From contig CAZQCI010000001.1 in the NCBI GenBank assembly GCA_964592255.1, positions 19,114 to 83,113 on the forward strand: 64,000 bases of DNA. Reading direction: 5' to 3'. The DNA is from CAZQCI01 sp964592255. Its GTDB lineage: Bacteria > UBA10199 > SBBF01. The notes beneath the pieces are model-generated. The model saw nothing but the letters and a program-made list of their open reading frames with translations. It was not told the origin of the DNA and ran no database searches. Numbering within the stretch: the stretch's first letter is position 1; every line of letters begins with the position of its first letter. This document shows, in pieces, positions 63,312-64,000 of this stretch. Both the position numbers and the translations under genes were made by a program.

Positions 63312-64000
63312 TTCGTATTCTTCGATAGGCGGACAACTACACACAACATTTCTATCTCCGGCCACATTATCGATGCGGGAAACAGGTGGCCAATATTTGT
63401 GTTCTCTGAGCCAAGGGGCGGGATACACAGCCTCTTCACGACTATAAGGGCGATCCCATTGAGATTGAGTCACACTTAAAGCTGTATGCGGGGCCCGTTT
63501 AAGAGGATTATTGTCTTTATCACTCTTTCCCGACTCAATAACGGCAATTTCTTTGCGAATGGAAATAAGAGCTTCACAAAAACGATCCAATTCTTTTTTA
63601 CTTTCACTTTCAGTAGGCTCAATCATCAACGTACCTGGCACCGGAAAGGAAACCGTGGGAGCATGAAACCCATAATCCATAAGTCTTTTAGCCACATCTT
63701 CTACATCCACACCACTGGTTGCTTTGCATGGACGTAAATCGACAATACATTCATGGGCCACCCATCCATTTTTGCCTTTATATAAAACAGGAAAGTGGGC
63801 ATCGAGTCGTTTGGCAATATAATTGGCATTTAAAATCGCTACTTCCGTGGCTAGCTTCAATCCTTTAGCACCCATCATGCGGATATAAGTATAAGAAATA
63901 GGTAAAATACTAGCCGAACCCCACGGAGCCGCAGAGACGGCACCAATGGCCTCAGAGCCTCCAGTAGACACAACCGGATGCGTGGGTAAATAATTTTTGA
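63306..64000 (-). CDS. gcvP: Glycine dehydrogenase P-protein, C-terminal part (truncated by window)
   Basis: The last roughly 231 residues of the PLP-dependent P-protein of the glycine cleavage system, which decarboxylates glycine and passes the aminomethyl group to the H-protein lipoate. The frame remains open to the window edge ([15 protein letters not shown]), so the gene continues beyond 64000. Family motifs are [46 protein letters not shown] and the end region [20 protein letters not shown]. The PLP lysine lies outside the window. Confidence 0.95.
   Translation of the reverse strand, partial: KNYLPTHPVVSTGGSEAIGAVSAAPWGSASILPISYTYIRMMGAKGLKLATEVAILNANYIAKRLDAHFPVLYKGKNGWVAHECIVDLRPCKATSGVDVEDVAKRLMDYGFHAPTVSFPVPGTLMIEPTESESKKELDRFCEALISIRKEIAVIESGKSDKDNNPLKRAPHTALSVTQSQWDRPYSREEAVYPAPWLREHKYWPPVSRIDNVAGDRNVVCSCPPIEEYES

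Overview
The window reads as one contig from a Gram-negative (diderm), rod-shaped, oxygen-respiring bacterium. The evidence is an aa3-type oxidase with heme A synthesis, an Mla lipid-transport set, lipoproteins, a complete mreBCD-mrdA-rodA cluster and MurJ. Small lipoproteins with Asp-Thr-Gly linkers, choice-of-anchor and pre-peptidase-type domains and Cys-rich repeats recall Deltaproteobacteria-like lineages (Myxococcota, Bdellovibrionota or an uncultured relative). That placement is an inference; I recognise no species. Base composition looks AT-leaning (judged by eye, not calculated). Genes are packed tightly: no gene-free stretch exceeds 300 bases, and the largest gaps (about 200 bases) are at 16535-16751, 27528-27742 and 51410-51608. 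I see no tRNA, rRNA, CRISPR array, transposase or phage gene.

Layout. 1-7414 (+): cytochrome c oxidase operon with its assembly genes (5'-truncated subunit I, subunit III, subunit IV, a second subunit-III-like protein, a small CxxC membrane protein, CtaM/DUF420, CtaA, a histidine-box hydroxylase-like protein, CtaB, an MFS transporter), then an FmdB-type zinc ribbon. 7696-13348 (-): alr-mlaE-mlaF-mlaD-purH, in which MlaD carries a long C-terminal extension that looks like a beta-barrel. 13357-31468: mostly single accessory genes, including an NAPE-PLD-like hydrolase, a pappalysin-like lipoprotein protease with a beta-helix, a C45 Ntn hydrolase, a glutamine amidotransferase, a TMEM43-like protein, several unrecognised proteins, a GST, MurJ and surface lipoproteins.

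31529-45923 (+) is the most interesting part: a divergent Pel-type exopolysaccharide locus. Its order is small exported protein, receiver domain, lipoprotein glycoside hydrolase (PelA hydrolase half), deacetylase (PelA deacetylase half), TPR/beta-barrel PelB-like porin, second receiver domain, PelD-like c-di-GMP receptor, PelE-like protein, a 654-residue HEAT-repeat protein, PelF and PelG. No recognisable PelC is present. Short gaps and start/stop overlaps suggest one transcript. In the Pel model PelF polymerises the sugar chain, PelD/E/G form the inner-membrane complex gated by c-di-GMP, the PelA activities modify the polymer in the periplasm, and PelB exports it. The two lone receivers and the HEAT protein are extra parts that may add phosphorylation control or scaffolding.

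45920-51409 (-): rod-shape operon mreB-mreC-mreD-mrdA-rodA, converging on pelG. 51609-57148 (+): Cys-rich lipoprotein, TetR regulator, PpiD/SurA-like chaperone, CCA-type nucleotidyltransferase, a small TPR-like protein and CoaE. 57096-57712 (-): PIN/RHH toxin-antitoxin pair with a clear operator. 57768-63311: acyl-CoA metabolism (BKACE enzyme and acyl-CoA carboxylase on -, acyl-CoA dehydrogenase, OsmC and a CoA-transferase/hydrolase on +). The window ends inside gcvP (-). Several intergenic spacers hold palindromic repeats of types that recur in many bacterial genomes, and one of them supplies the last codons of the CCA-type gene.
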